64,000 nucleotides of DNA from Streptomyces sp. NBC_01478 (GCF_036227225.1 NZ_CP109444.1:8103501-8167500); one strand, 5' to 3'. Shown: positions 8,424-18,439, counted from the first letter of the stretch. Notes: generated by a model not told the origin, from the letters alone. Program-made: numbers and translations.

Positions 8424-9401
8424 ATGACATGGATCGCTCCTTGGAAACGCGGCCCGGTCCTCGCCGCCCTCGCCCTGCTGCTCGGTCTGGTCCTGCTGCT
8501 GCACGCCTGGATCCCGAACACCGGGGGCGTCGGCAGCCTGGTCGAGAACCTCCTGCCGTGGCTCGGGGTGTGCGTCCCGGTGCTGCTGGCCGGGGCGTGG
8601 TGGCGCCGCTCCGCCTCGGCGGCGCTCGCGCTGGTGCTGCCGGTCACGGTGTGGCTCAGCCTCTTCGGCGGGCTGCTCCAGGACAAGTCCCACCCCGGCG
8701 GCGACCTCACCGCGGTCAGCCACAACGTCAGCGCCGGCAACGACGACCCGTCCGGTACCGCCCGCCAACTGGCCGACTCCGGCGCGGACTTGCTGGCCCT
8801 GGAGGAGCTGACCCCACAGGCCACGGGCACGTACGAGAAGGTGCTGGCGAAGGCGTACCCGTACCGCACGGTCCAGGGCACGGTCGGGCTGTGGAGCAGG
8901 CTGCCGCTGTCGGACACCCGCCCGGTCGACGTCGTACGCGACGATGTCGGACCGCTGGCGAGGACCCGCCCGGTCGACCACGCGCAGGACGAGGTGCGGG
9001 CGCTGCGCACCACGGTCGCCACGGACCACGGGCCGCTCGCGGTCTACGTGGCGCACCTCGGGTCGGTCCGGGTGCTGCCCAGCAGCGGGTTCTGGACGGT
9101 CTCCCGCGACTTCGGCGCCCGTGCGCTCGCCAAGGCCGTCGCCGCCGAGCGGAACGAGCGGGTGGTGGTGCTCGGCGACCTGAACGGCACCACCGACGAC
9201 CGCGCCTTCCGCGCCCTGACCTCACGGCTGAGCTCGGCCCAGGAAACGGCCGGGAACGGCTTCGGGCTCACGTGGCCGGCGTCGTTCCCGATCGCGCGCA
9301 TCGACCAGATTCTGGTACGGGGGGTGCGGGCGCGGAGCGCGTGGGTACTGCCTGGGACGGGCAGCGATCACCTGCCGGTGGCGGCCCGGATCAGTTGGTG
9401 A
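8424..9401 (+). CDS. VanJ-like membrane endonuclease/exonuclease/phosphatase-family protein
   Basis: A 325-residue protein. Three hydrophobic helices at about 11-90 are followed by an extracytoplasmic endonuclease/exonuclease/phosphatase fold: SHNVSAGN, ALEELTP (metal-binding Glu), GDLNGTTDD (Asp/Asn pair), IDQILV and GSDHLPV. This topology matches VanJ of S. coelicolor, a teicoplanin-resistance protein thought to act on a lipid phosphate outside the membrane. It is divergent from the two-component system at 6553-8335, which would fit envelope-stress control. The substrate is inferred only from family resemblance. Confidence 0.82.
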   Translation: MTWIAPWKRGPVLAALALLLGLVLLLHAWIPNTGGVGSLVENLLPWLGVCVPVLLAGAWWRRSASAALALVLPVTVWLSLFGGLLQDKSHPGGDLTAVSHNVSAGNDDPSGTARQLADSGADLLALEELTPQATGTYEKVLAKAYPYRTVQGTVGLWSRLPLSDTRPVDVVRDDVGPLARTRPVDHAQDEVRALRTTVATDHGPLAVYVAHLGSVRVLPSSGFWTVSRDFGARALAKAVAAERNERVVVLGDLNGTTDDRAFRALTSRLSSAQETAGNGFGLTWPASFPIARIDQILVRGVRARSAWVLPGTGSDHLPVAARISW

Positions 9402-9440
9402 GCACCGGCCAAAGGGACCGACCTCGGGTAGCGTCGAATC

Positions 9441-10820
9441 ATGAAGGTCGTGAAGGGCACGCAGGTCGTGAAGGCCGGGATCCGAAGCCTCCCGGTGCTG
9501 CTGCTGGCCCTGCTGCTCGCCGCGCTGACCATGGTGTCCCCGGCCGCCGCGGACACCGGCGTCTCGGCGATCGGCCAGGCCCTGCGCAAGGGCCCGGTCT
9601 ACGTCGACCCGGGGGCGAGCGGGCAGTTGTCCACGGCGGACGCGGACGCCCTGGCCAAGAAGATCAAGGACGCCGACAAACCGGTGTTCGTCGCGGTCCT
9701 CCCCGCCGACTACCCGACGGCGAACCTCTTCTCGAACCTCCGCACCGCGACCGGCGTCACCGGTCTCTACGCGATCCGCCTCGGCGACCGTTTCGACGCC
9801 CGCGCCGACTCCTCCGTCCTGTCGAACAGCGCCGTGAAGAACCTGGTCAGCAGCGTGCAGGGCGAGGACGCGAAGACCCAGCTCGACGACTTCACCGACC
9901 GCGCGCTCGCCAGCATGGGCGGCTCGGCGCCCGCGTCCTGGGGCGGTTCCTCGGACGGCGGCGGGGGAGTCTCCTCTACGGCGCTGATCGTCGCGGGCGG
10001 GGTCCTGGTGGCCGGTGGCGCGGGGGCGTACACCCTCGTACGACGTTCCCGGCGCCGCCGTGAGGAGGAGCAGCGCGCGGCGCTCGACAAGCTGCGGGTC
10101 GTCGTCGACGAGGACATCACGGCGTTCGGCGAGGAACTGGACCGCCTCGAATTCCACCCGGCCGAGCCGGGCGCCGACGACGCGATGCGCGCCGACTACG
10201 AACGCGCCCTCGACGCCTACGAGCAGGCGAAGTCGTACATGGCGGCGGCCACGAAACCGGAGGACGTCCGCGCCGTCACCCAGGCGCTGGAGGACGGCCG
10301 CTTCTCGCTCGCGCAGCTCGCCGCCCGCCGTGAGGGCCGCCCGCTGCCCGAGCGCCGCGCCCCCTGCTTCTTCGACCCGCGCCACGGCCCCTCGGTCGCC
10401 GACGCCACCTGGACCCCTTCCGGCGGCGCACCCCGCGAGGTCCCGGTCTGCGCGGCCGACCAGGCCCGCCTCGCCGACGGCCGGGACCCGATGATCCGCG
10501 AGGTCGACACCGACTACGGCCGCCGCCCGTACTGGGACGCGGGCCCGGCCTACGGCCCCTGGGCGGGCGGCTACTTCGGCGGCGGCCTCCTCCCCGGCCT
10601 CCTCGTCGGCACCCTGCTGGGCAGCATGATGGCCACCCCGTCCTACGCCTCCGACTACGGCACCGGTTACGGCGACTTCGGCAGCGGCGGCTACGACGGC
10701 GGCGACGTCTCCGGCGCGAACTTCGACCCCGACGACTTCGGCGGCGGCTTCGGTGGGGGCGGGGACTTCGGAGGGGGCGGAGACGGGGGAGGCGGCGGGG
10801 ACTTCGGCGGCGGTTTCTGA
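9441..10820 (+). CDS. Exported membrane protein with Gly-rich tail
   Basis: A 459-residue protein of unknown function. A signal peptide or anchor (about 15-38, LPVLLLALLLAALTMVSPAAA) leads to an extracytoplasmic domain of about 140 residues with KDADKPVFVAVLPADYP. A second membrane helix at about 180-200 is followed by a basic RRSRRRREEEQ segment and a charged cytoplasmic region. The last 60 residues are dominated by Gly, Asp, Phe and Ser (FGGGGDFGGGG-type repeats). It resembles the TPM-containing or septum-linked small membrane proteins in outline only. It lies 39 bp after the VanJ-like gene and may be co-transcribed. Confidence 0.75.
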   Translation: MKVVKGTQVVKAGIRSLPVLLLALLLAALTMVSPAAADTGVSAIGQALRKGPVYVDPGASGQLSTADADALAKKIKDADKPVFVAVLPADYPTANLFSNLRTATGVTGLYAIRLGDRFDARADSSVLSNSAVKNLVSSVQGEDAKTQLDDFTDRALASMGGSAPASWGGSSDGGGGVSSTALIVAGGVLVAGGAGAYTLVRRSRRRREEEQRAALDKLRVVVDEDITAFGEELDRLEFHPAEPGADDAMRADYERALDAYEQAKSYMAAATKPEDVRAVTQALEDGRFSLAQLAARREGRPLPERRAPCFFDPRHGPSVADATWTPSGGAPREVPVCAADQARLADGRDPMIREVDTDYGRRPYWDAGPAYGPWAGGYFGGGLLPGLLVGTLLGSMMATPSYASDYGTGYGDFGSGGYDGGDVSGANFDPDDFGGGFGGGGDFGGGGDGGGGGDFGGGF

Positions 10821-10844
10821 AGGAGCTGTGGGGGCGAGAAACAC

Positions 10845-10873
10845 GGGCCCGGCGCACATGTGGCGCCGGACCC
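10845..10873. terminator. Hairpin between convergent genes
   Basis: Arms 10845-10855 and 10863-10873 pair over 11 bp with one mismatch, in the 71-bp gap between the Gly-rich membrane protein gene and the trypsin gene. Confidence 0.65.
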
Positions 10874-10891
10874 GCGGAAGAAGGACGTAGG

Positions 10892-11716
<825 letters not shown>

Positions 11717-11818
11717 TCAATCAGGAGCATCAAAGAAATGCCCAATTTCTGACATGGGCTGGTCAAATCTGTTGAAGGATTATGGGAACCCTGTGAACGT
11801 CCGCACAAGGGGTGCGTT

Positions 11819-12238
11819 TCAGCCAGCGGCCAGCCGCTCCATCAACGCCCCCGCCAGCTCCAGCACCCCTCGCTCGGTCGTGCTCAGTGACGCCAGCGCG
11901 CCCGCGAGCCACACATCCCGCTCTGCCATGTCCCGCTCCAGCGCCCGCTCTCCCTCCGCCGTCAGCGTCAGTACGGACTGACGCCGGTCCACGGTGCCCG
12001 GCTCGCGCACGATCAGCCCCGCCGTCTCCAATTCGGCGAAGACCCGGGTGAGCGACTGCGGCCGCTGCCGCTCGGCCGCCGCGACCTCGCCGGGCGTCGA
12101 CGGCCCGCGACGGTGCAGATGCCCGAGCACGATCAACTGGTTCGGACTGAACGCGCCCTCGCCGCGCTCCTGTCGCAACCGTCGGTTCAACCGCATGACG
12201 CCACGACGGATCCGGGCGGCCTCTGAGAGATGATCCAT
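11819..12238 (-). CDS. MarR-family transcriptional regulator
   Basis: A 139-residue winged-helix regulator starting at ATG 12238 (MDHLSEAARI). The central helix-turn-helix and wing are visible: FSPNQLIVLGHLHRRGPSTPGEVAAAERQRPQSLTR, then LETAGLIVREP and DRRQSVLTLTAEG, the usual MarR wing. Such proteins repress neighbouring genes and are released by small aromatic compounds. It is divergent from the FUSC transporter-like gene starting at 12292, which is its likely target. The gap contains AT-richer sequence with a repeated ACTTACTTAC element near 12255-12264 that could be part of the operator. Confidence 0.9.
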   Translation of the reverse strand: MDHLSEAARIRRGVMRLNRRLRQERGEGAFSPNQLIVLGHLHRRGPSTPGEVAAAERQRPQSLTRVFAELETAGLIVREPGTVDRRQSVLTLTAEGERALERDMAERDVWLAGALASLSTTERGVLELAGALMERLAAG

Positions 12239-12291
12239 GCCGGATATCGTACGCACTTACTTACTATTCAGCGTGCGCCACGCCCTCTATT

Positions 12292-13368
12292 GTGGGGAAA
12301 GTGACCGCCAAACTGATACGCAATGCGTACGAAGCGGCTCTGACGATGACCGCCGTGCTGCTCTGCTGGGGCGTCGCCCTCTGGCTGGAGGGTGCCGAAG
12401 GACTCCACACCGACGTGCTGGTCCTCGCGGTGGCCCTCACCCTCACCCTGGCCCGCTCCCAGCGCACCGCCGACACCCGCCGCCGACTCGCCGCGCTCGT
12501 CCTGCTGCCCGTCACGGCCGGCGCCTCGATCTTCGTGGGCCGGCTGCTCGCCTCCCACTACGTGCTCGGCGCCGCCGTCTACACGGCGGGCATGGCGCTG
12601 GCCATCTGGATCCGCCGCTTCGGCCCCACCGCCACGAAGGCCGGCACGCTGCTGGCCCTCCCGCTGGTGGCCCTCCTCGTCGTGCCCGGCCCCGCGCTGG
12701 CTCCCGAGGCACAGAGCGGGCTGGTCACTTGGGGCTGGTCGGCGTTGGTCGGGGCGGTGGCGTGCGGCGGGGTGTGGCTGGTGCAGGGGCTGGGGGACCG
12801 GTTCGGCCCCCGGTCCTGGCGTGCGCAGCCCGTCCCCGGTGAACCCCCGCGCCGCTCCCGTCTCCACCCCCGCCCGAGCACCCGGATGGCGCTCCAGATG
12901 GCGGCCGGGATCGCCGCCGCCTTCGTCGTGGGGCGGCTGTTCTTCGACGACCACTGGCCGTGGGTGGTCCTCACCGCCTACGTCGCCGCGGCCGGCAACC
13001 GGGGCCGAACGGACGTACTGCGCAAGGGAGTCGAGCGGCTGGCCGGAGCCACGGTGGGCACGCTGCTGGCGGCGGGCGTCGCGGCGGTCGGCGTCACCGG
13101 TGACACCTCCGTGGCGCTGATGTTCACCGTCCTCGCGGTGGCGTTGTGGCTGCGCCCCCTCAACTACGCCTACTGGGCCGCCGGGATGACCTGCGCCCTG
13201 TCCCTCCTCCTCGGCTACTTCGGCCAGGACGCCCTGCACCTGCTGCCCACCCGGCTCGAAGGGATCGCGGTCGGCGCGGTGCTGTCGGTGGCGGCGTCGT
13301 GGTGGCTGCTGCCGGTCCCGCGCGCCCGCCGTCAGCCCGTTCCCGGCACGACCAGCCCCGTCTCGTAG
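12292..13368 (+). CDS. FUSC-family membrane protein (aromatic acid exporter-like)
   Basis: A 358-residue integral membrane protein with two blocks of about four to six hydrophobic helices separated by a hydrophilic loop (residues about 175-205, rich in Arg and Pro). The second half has the FUSC signature region WPWVVLTAYVAAAGNRGRTDVLRKGVERLAGATVGTLLAAG. Family members export aromatic acids or are involved in envelope drug efflux. The start is uncertain: GTG at 12292 or GTG at 12301; neither has a good ribosome site, so the transcript may be leaderless. It is divergent from the MarR gene. Its last 37 bp overlap the 3' end of the convergent response-regulator gene. Confidence 0.85.
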   Translation: MGKVTAKLIRNAYEAALTMTAVLLCWGVALWLEGAEGLHTDVLVLAVALTLTLARSQRTADTRRRLAALVLLPVTAGASIFVGRLLASHYVLGAAVYTAGMALAIWIRRFGPTATKAGTLLALPLVALLVVPGPALAPEAQSGLVTWGWSALVGAVACGGVWLVQGLGDRFGPRSWRAQPVPGEPPRRSRLHPRPSTRMALQMAAGIAAAFVVGRLFFDDHWPWVVLTAYVAAAGNRGRTDVLRKGVERLAGATVGTLLAAGVAAVGVTGDTSVALMFTVLAVALWLRPLNYAYWAAGMTCALSLLLGYFGQDALHLLPTRLEGIAVGAVLSVAASWWLLPVPRARRQPVPGTTSPVS

Positions 13369-14003
13369 GCCATCACCACGGCCTGCGTACGGTCGCGCAG
13401 CCCCAGTTTGGACAGGATGCGGCTGACGTGGGTCTTCACGGTCTCCTCGCCGACGTGCAGGCGGCGGGCCAGCTCGGGGTTGGACAGGCCCTGGGCGAGC
13501 AGCCGCAGGACGTCGGTCTCGCGTGGGGTGAGGGCGTCAAGTGACGTGTGCGCGGGGCCGGTTCGGGGGCGCTGGCGGGCGAACTCGGCGATCAGTCGGC
13601 GCGTGATGCCGGGTGCGAGCAGCGCCTCGCCGGCCGCCACGACCCGCACCGCGTCGAAGAGCCGCTCCGCCGTCACGTCCTTGAGCAGGAACCCGCTGGC
13701 ACCGGCGGCGAGCGCGTCGTAGACATGCTCGTCGAGGTCGAAGGTGGTCAGGATCAACACCCTTGGTACGTCCGGGGTGTTCTGGAGCCGTGCGGTGGCC
13801 TCGATGCCGTCCATGACCGGCATGCGTACGTCCATCAGGACCACGTCGGGTGACTCCGCCCGGCAGACGCGTACCGCCTCGGCGCCGTCGCCGGCCGTGC
13901 CGACGACCGTGAAGTCGGCCTGGGTGGCGAGGAGTCCGGCGTAGCCGACCCGGACGAGCTCGTGGTCGTCGGCGACGACGATACGGATGGGCGTGCCGCT
14001 CAT
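13332..14003 (-). CDS. NarL/LuxR-family response regulator
   Basis: A 223-residue regulator. Receiver domain with ADDHE acidic pocket, phospho-acceptor Asp58 in VVLMDVRMPVMDG and Lys in FLLKD; a C-terminal LuxR helix-turn-helix with LTPRETDVLRLLAQGLSNPELA and ETVKTHVSRILSKLGLRDR. The adjacent kinase gene (14000-15133) overlaps by four bases (ATGA) and precedes it in the operon. In this arrangement, next to a divergent ABC-2 exporter, the pair probably controls the exporter genes at 15241-18439. Confidence 0.93.
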   Translation of the reverse strand: MSGTPIRIVVADDHELVRVGYAGLLATQADFTVVGTAGDGAEAVRVCRAESPDVVLMDVRMPVMDGIEATARLQNTPDVPRVLILTTFDLDEHVYDALAAGASGFLLKDVTAERLFDAVRVVAAGEALLAPGITRRLIAEFARQRPRTGPAHTSLDALTPRETDVLRLLAQGLSNPELARRLHVGEETVKTHVSRILSKLGLRDRTQAVVMAYETGLVVPGTG

Positions 14004-15133
14004 GGCAGGGCCGCCTCCGATCTGACGGGAAGCCGTGCCTCGACCAGGAATCCGCCGCCGGGGGCCGGTCCGGTGCGCAGGGTGCCGCCGACCGTCGCGG
14101 CGCGCTCGCCCATGCCGAGCAGACCGTGGCCGGAGCGGGCGTCGGTGGGCCCGGGCCCGTTGTCGCGCACGCGCACCGCCAAGTCCTCGTCCCCGTACCG
14201 GAGTTCTACGTCCACGGCGGCACCCGGCGCATGCCGGCGCGCGTTGGTGAGGGCCTCCTGGACGATCCGGTAGGCGGTGACCTCGATCCCGGGGTCGAGC
14301 GCGGCGACGGGGCCGCTGACGATGAGCCGGGTGCGGGAGCCGGCCGCGTCGCGTGACTCGTCGACCAGGTCGATGAGTTGGCCGAGGCCGGGCTGGGGGC
14401 GGCGTTGGACCCCCGTGTCCGCGTCCTCCCGCAGGACGCCGAGCAGGCGGCGCATCTCGGTGAGGGCGGTGCGCGCGGTGTCGCCGATGGCCAGGAAACG
14501 GTCGGCGCCCTCCGGCGGCAGACCGCGCGTGGTCAGCCGGCCGGTCTCCGCCTGGACCGCGATCATCGAGATGTGGTGCGCGACGACATCGTGCAACTCC
14601 CGTGCGATACGCGCCCGTTCACCCCGGGCGGCGTGTTCGAGGAGGGTGTCCGCGAAGGCCTGCTCCGTGACGCTGTGGGCGAGTGCGGTGCTGCGCACAT
14701 GGTGCGCGATACCGGTGGCCGCGGCGGCGGAGGCGAGGGTCGCGACGAGGACGGCGACGATCCTGGTCGGTTCCTCGTGACTGCCGAGGGCGATGACGAC
14801 GTAGGGGAGGACGAGGAGTCCGCCGAGGCGGGTGGCTCCGGCGCGGCCCAGGACGTACACGCACACCAGTTGGGCCACGACCCCGCCGACGGTGAGGATG
14901 CCGAAGGGCACCAGGGACAGGACGCAGGCGGTGCTGACCGCGACGGCGGTACCGCTGCGCGCGGGGCCGGCGGAGCCCAGGACGAGGGCGAGGGGAAGGG
15001 TGGAAGCGAGGGTGAGCAGCAGGAGGACGGCGAAACCGCCGCCCAAGTCGGTGCTGCGGAACAGCATTTCGGCGACCGAGAGAACACCCAGGACACCAGA
15101 GGCGACGAGATTCCCCGGCCCGCTTCTCTCCAC
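14000..15133 (-). CDS. NarL-type sensor histidine kinase (HisKA_3)
   Basis: A 377-residue kinase. I place the start at GTG 15133, with GAGGGG six bases upstream. Several hydrophobic helices fill residues about 12-145 with almost no extracytoplasmic loop, followed by HisKA_3 with phospho-accepting His181 in IARELHDVVAHHISM and an HATPase with RDNGPGP and SGHGLLGMGERA. It is partner of the LuxR-type regulator at 13332-14003 (4-bp overlap). This intramembrane-sensing class often monitors antibiotics or membrane damage and controls ABC transporters; the divergent exporter fits that pattern. Confidence 0.92.
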   Translation of the reverse strand: MERSGPGNLVASGVLGVLSVAEMLFRSTDLGGGFAVLLLLTLASTLPLALVLGSAGPARSGTAVAVSTACVLSLVPFGILTVGGVVAQLVCVYVLGRAGATRLGGLLVLPYVVIALGSHEEPTRIVAVLVATLASAAAATGIAHHVRSTALAHSVTEQAFADTLLEHAARGERARIARELHDVVAHHISMIAVQAETGRLTTRGLPPEGADRFLAIGDTARTALTEMRRLLGVLREDADTGVQRRPQPGLGQLIDLVDESRDAAGSRTRLIVSGPVAALDPGIEVTAYRIVQEALTNARRHAPGAAVDVELRYGDEDLAVRVRDNGPGPTDARSGHGLLGMGERAATVGGTLRTGPAPGGGFLVEARLPVRSEAALP

Positions 15134-15240
15134 AGCCACCCCCTCATTGTGCCGACCCCCGTCCCGCCCGGCGTCCCCCGCGCGAGGGACCTCCCCGGCG
15201 TGACGACGCGCGGTGCTCACCGCCCCTAGCCTCCCTCACC

Positions 15241-16182
15241 ATGAGCTACGCAACCATCGAAGTCCGCGGCTTACGGAAGCGGTTCGGCCGGACGCTCGCG
15301 GTCGACGGACTGTCCTTCACGGTGGCGCCCGGCACGGTGACCGGCTTCGTCGGTCCCAACGGCGCGGGCAAGTCCACCACCATGCGCTCCCTGCTCGGCC
15401 TGGACACCCCCGACGAGGGTCAGGCGCTGATCGGCGGCCGTCCCTACCACGCCCTGCGCACCCCGCTGTTGGAGGTCGGCGCCCTCCTGGACGCCGCCGC
15501 CCTGCACCCCAGCCGCCGGGGCCGCGACCACCTCCGCTGGCTGGCCCACTCCCACGGCCTGCCGATGCGCCGGGTGGACGAGGTCCTCGAACAGGTCGGC
15601 ATGGAGCAGGCGTCCCGGCGGCGGGCGGGCGGCTACTCCCTCGGGATGCGCCAACGCCTGGGCATAGCCGCCGCGTTGCTCGGCGATCCGCCTGTGCTGT
15701 TGCTCGACGAACCGGTCAACGGCCTTGATCCCGAGGGCATTCAGTGGATCCGGGGGCTCCTGCGCCACCTGGCTTCGGAGGGCCGCGCGATCCTGGTCTC
15801 CAGCCACCTGATGAGCGAACTCGAGGACACCGCCGACCACTTGGTCGTCATCGGCCGGGGCCGGCTGATCGCCGACACGGCGGTGGCCGACCTCCTCGCG
15901 GCGGCCTCCGGGGACCGGGTACGGCTGCGCACGAGCAGTCGTACGGAAGCGATGGAACTCCTCGCCAGGGAGGGCGGCACGGTGGCGGTCGTCGATCGTG
16001 AGCTGCTCACCGTCACCGGCCTGCCCGCGGAACGGATCGTGGAACTGCTCGCCGCGTCCCGGGTGCCGTTCGCCGAAGTGGGCGCGCATCGGGCGTCGTT
16101 GGAGGAGGCGTACATGGAACTGACGCGGGACGCGGTCGAGTTCACGTCGACGCCCGCCGAGTCGGACGAGGTGACCCGGTGA
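15241..16182 (+). CDS. ABC-2 exporter ATP-binding protein (contains a TTA codon)
   Basis: A 313-residue ATPase subunit. Walker A GPNGAGKST at residues 38-46, signature YSLGMRQRLG (a variant of LSGGQ typical of drug exporters), Walker B VLLLDEP followed by VNGLDPEG, and the switch His in VSSHLMSELE. Codon 11 (15271-15273) is TTA, so full translation should require the bldA tRNA, which usually delays expression to development or secondary metabolism. Its stop overlaps the start of the permease gene at 16179 by four bases. It energises the two permeases that follow. Confidence 0.93.
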   Translation: MSYATIEVRGLRKRFGRTLAVDGLSFTVAPGTVTGFVGPNGAGKSTTMRSLLGLDTPDEGQALIGGRPYHALRTPLLEVGALLDAAALHPSRRGRDHLRWLAHSHGLPMRRVDEVLEQVGMEQASRRRAGGYSLGMRQRLGIAAALLGDPPVLLLDEPVNGLDPEGIQWIRGLLRHLASEGRAILVSSHLMSELEDTADHLVVIGRGRLIADTAVADLLAAASGDRVRLRTSSRTEAMELLAREGGTVAVVDRELLTVTGLPAERIVELLAASRVPFAEVGAHRASLEEAYMELTRDAVEFTSTPAESDEVTR

Positions 16183-17720
16183 CCACTCCCACGAAGACGG
16201 TCCCGCCGTACCGCTCGGCGCTGCATCCGGCGCGGGCCGGGTTCGGGCGGCTGCTGCGGGCGGAGTGGACGAAGTTCTGGACGGTCAGGGCCTGGCTGCT
16301 GGTGCTGGCGGTGGCGGCCGTGGTGACGGTCGTGATCTCGCAGCTCGGCGCGGGTGGGTCCACCACCGGTGGCGGTCCCCCCGTCGTGCTCGGTCCGGGC
16401 GGGGAGGTGGTCAACGACGCCTTCCGCTTCACCCACCGCTCGCTGACCGGCGACGGCACGATCACGGTCCGGGTCACGGGTCTGAAGAACACCGAAGGCA
16501 CGGCGGCCCCGGAGCTCTGGGCGAAGGCCGGGATCATCGTCAAGTCGAGCCTGAAGCAGGGCTCGCCGTACGCGGCGGTGGTGGCGACCCCGGGCCATGG
16601 CGTGCGGATGCAGTGGAACTTCACCCACGACAGGGCGGGCCCGAGCAGTGACCTGGCCGAGGCGCCGCAGTGGCTCAGGTTGAAAAGGCTGGGGGGAAAA
16701 CTAACCGGCTATGCGTCGGTAGATGGTGAGAAGTGGACCCGGCTTGGGGAGGTGGAGGTCGGGGGGCTCGGGCGGACGGTTCAGGTGGGGCTGGTGCTGG
16801 GGACTCCCGCGCATGAGATCGTGCAGCGCTCCTTCGGCGGCACGAGCGAGCGGGCGGGCCAGGGCACGGTCACCGGCACCTTCGACCACCTCACCCTCCA
16901 GGGCACGTCGACGGACACCGCCTGGACGAGCACGGACGTCGGCGCCCCCGAAGCGGGCGCCCCGAACGCCCGGAACGCGCCGCCGACCACCACCCGGATC
17001 TCCGCGACCGGCACGTACACCCTCACCGGCCAGGGCGACATCGGCCCCGAGGAGAACAGCCCCGACACGGTCCAGATGAGCTTCCAGGGCGTCTTCGTCG
17101 GCCTTCTCTTCATGGCCACCCTGGGCACGCTCTTCGTGACGACCGAATACAAACGGGGCCTGATCCGTACGACGTTCACGGCGACCCCGTCCCGACTGAA
17201 GGTCCTGGCGGCGAAGACGACGGTCATCGGGGCCATCACCTTCACAACAGGCCTGCTGGCAACGGCAATTGGCTTCACCCTGGCCCAACGCACCCTGCGC
17301 ACGAACGGCTTCAAGCCCCCCGAGTTCCCGGACCTGTCCCTCCTGGAGAACCCGTCCCTGAGGGCGGTCGTGGGCAGCGCGGTACTCCTGTCCCTGGTGG
17401 CGGTCCTGGCTCTGGCCGTAGGGGCGATCCTGCGCAACAGCGCGGGCACGATAGCGACCGTCGTGGTCCTGGTGATCCTCCCGCAGATCCTCTCCTTCGC
17501 CTTCCCGCTCCCGGCGGCGCAATGGCTCCTGAGGGTCACACCGGCGGCGGCCTTCGCGATCCAGCAGGGCAAGACGTACTACCCCCAGGTCCAGCACAAC
17601 TGCCTCCCGGAGAGCGGCTGTTACCCCCTCTCCCCGTACAACGGCCTGGCGGTCCTGGTGGCCTACGCGGCGGTGGCCCTGCTGCTGGCGGCCTGGACGG
17701 TAAGGAGGCGGGACGCGTGA
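16179..17720 (+). CDS. ABC-2 permease with large extracytoplasmic beta-sandwich insert
   Basis: A 513-residue permease, much longer than the usual 250. One helix at about 38-55 is followed by an extracytoplasmic region of roughly 230 residues; its part at about 70-245 (RFTHRSLTGDGTITVRV, LWAKAGIIVKSSLKQGSPYAAVV, VQVGLVLGTPAHE) resembles the concanavalin-like DUF1349 fold. Five more helices and a short loop with Cys residues (NCLPESGCYPL) form the C-terminal permease. It follows the ATPase gene with an ATGA-type overlap and its TGA overlaps the GTG of the second permease. The insert may bind a sugar or cell-wall ligand; that is inference. Confidence 0.85.
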   Translation: MTTPTKTVPPYRSALHPARAGFGRLLRAEWTKFWTVRAWLLVLAVAAVVTVVISQLGAGGSTTGGGPPVVLGPGGEVVNDAFRFTHRSLTGDGTITVRVTGLKNTEGTAAPELWAKAGIIVKSSLKQGSPYAAVVATPGHGVRMQWNFTHDRAGPSSDLAEAPQWLRLKRLGGKLTGYASVDGEKWTRLGEVEVGGLGRTVQVGLVLGTPAHEIVQRSFGGTSERAGQGTVTGTFDHLTLQGTSTDTAWTSTDVGAPEAGAPNARNAPPTTTRISATGTYTLTGQGDIGPEENSPDTVQMSFQGVFVGLLFMATLGTLFVTTEYKRGLIRTTFTATPSRLKVLAAKTTVIGAITFTTGLLATAIGFTLAQRTLRTNGFKPPEFPDLSLLENPSLRAVVGSAVLLSLVAVLALAVGAILRNSAGTIATVVVLVILPQILSFAFPLPAAQWLLRVTPAAAFAIQQGKTYYPQVQHNCLPESGCYPLSPYNGLAVLVAYAAVALLLAAWTVRRRDA

Positions 17721-18439
17721 GGTGGCTGGGTTCCCTGCACGCCGAGTGGACCAAACTCCGTACGCTGCCCAGCACTTGGTGGCTCCTGGCGGCAACGGTC
17801 GTCCTGACGGCGGCGATCGGCGCGGCGGCGGCCTCGTCGGTCACGACCCGCATCTGCCCGGCCCCGTGTCACGCGCCGAACACGGTCAAACTGAGCCTCA
17901 CCGGCATCCAGTTGAGCCAGGCGATCTGCCTGGTCCTGGGCACGCTGTCGATAGGCGCGGAGTACGCGACCGGCACCATCCGTACGACGCTCACGGCGAT
18001 GCCGGGCAGATGGCGGGTACTGGCGTCGAAGGCGGCGACCCTGTCAGCCCTGACGGCGGCAGCGGGAGCCCTGGCGGTGCTGGCCTCCCTGGGCCTGGCC
18101 CGCCTGATCCTCCCGACCCCGCCGGACGGCGACGCGTCGCTCCGTGCGGCGGGCGGCTCGATCCTCGTCCTGGTCCTGGTGACACTCCTGGGCCTGTCCC
18201 TGGCGACCCTGCTCCGCGACACGGCAGGAGCGATCACCCTGGGTCTGGGCGTGCTCTACGTCGTTCCGCTCCTGTCCCAGCTCCTCAACTCCCCGACCTG
18301 GCGCCACCGTTTGCAGCACTGGGGCCCCATGCCGACGGGCCTGCCGACCGATCTCTGGCCGGGGCTGGGAGTGTTGGCGGCGTACGCGGTGGGGTTGCTG
18401 GCGGTCGGGGGAGCGGCGTTCAGACTGCGGGACGCGTGA
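17717..18439 (+). CDS. ABC-2 permease, second subunit
   Basis: A 240-residue permease starting at GTG 17717, which overlaps the stop of the previous gene (GTGA). It opens with HAEWTKLRTLPSTWWLL, the usual N-terminus of ABC-2 permeases in this genus, and has six hydrophobic helices with TGTIRTTLTAMPGR between helices two and three. It pairs with the larger permease at 16179 to form a heterodimeric exporter powered by the ATPase at 15241. The 3' end overlaps the convergent DUF397 gene by 20 bp. Substrate unknown. Confidence 0.9.
   Translation: MRWLGSLHAEWTKLRTLPSTWWLLAATVVLTAAIGAAAASSVTTRICPAPCHAPNTVKLSLTGIQLSQAICLVLGTLSIGAEYATGTIRTTLTAMPGRWRVLASKAATLSALTAAAGALAVLASLGLARLILPTPPDGDASLRAAGGSILVLVLVTLLGLSLATLLRDTAGAITLGLGVLYVVPLLSQLLNSPTWRHRLQHWGPMPTGLPTDLWPGLGVLAAYAVGLLAVGGAAFRLRDA

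Noticed and set aside
7616..10063. Plus-strand open frame over the response regulator and VanJ-like gene
   Set aside because: It spans genes of both strands and has no protein-like signature; the VanJ-like protein is in another frame.
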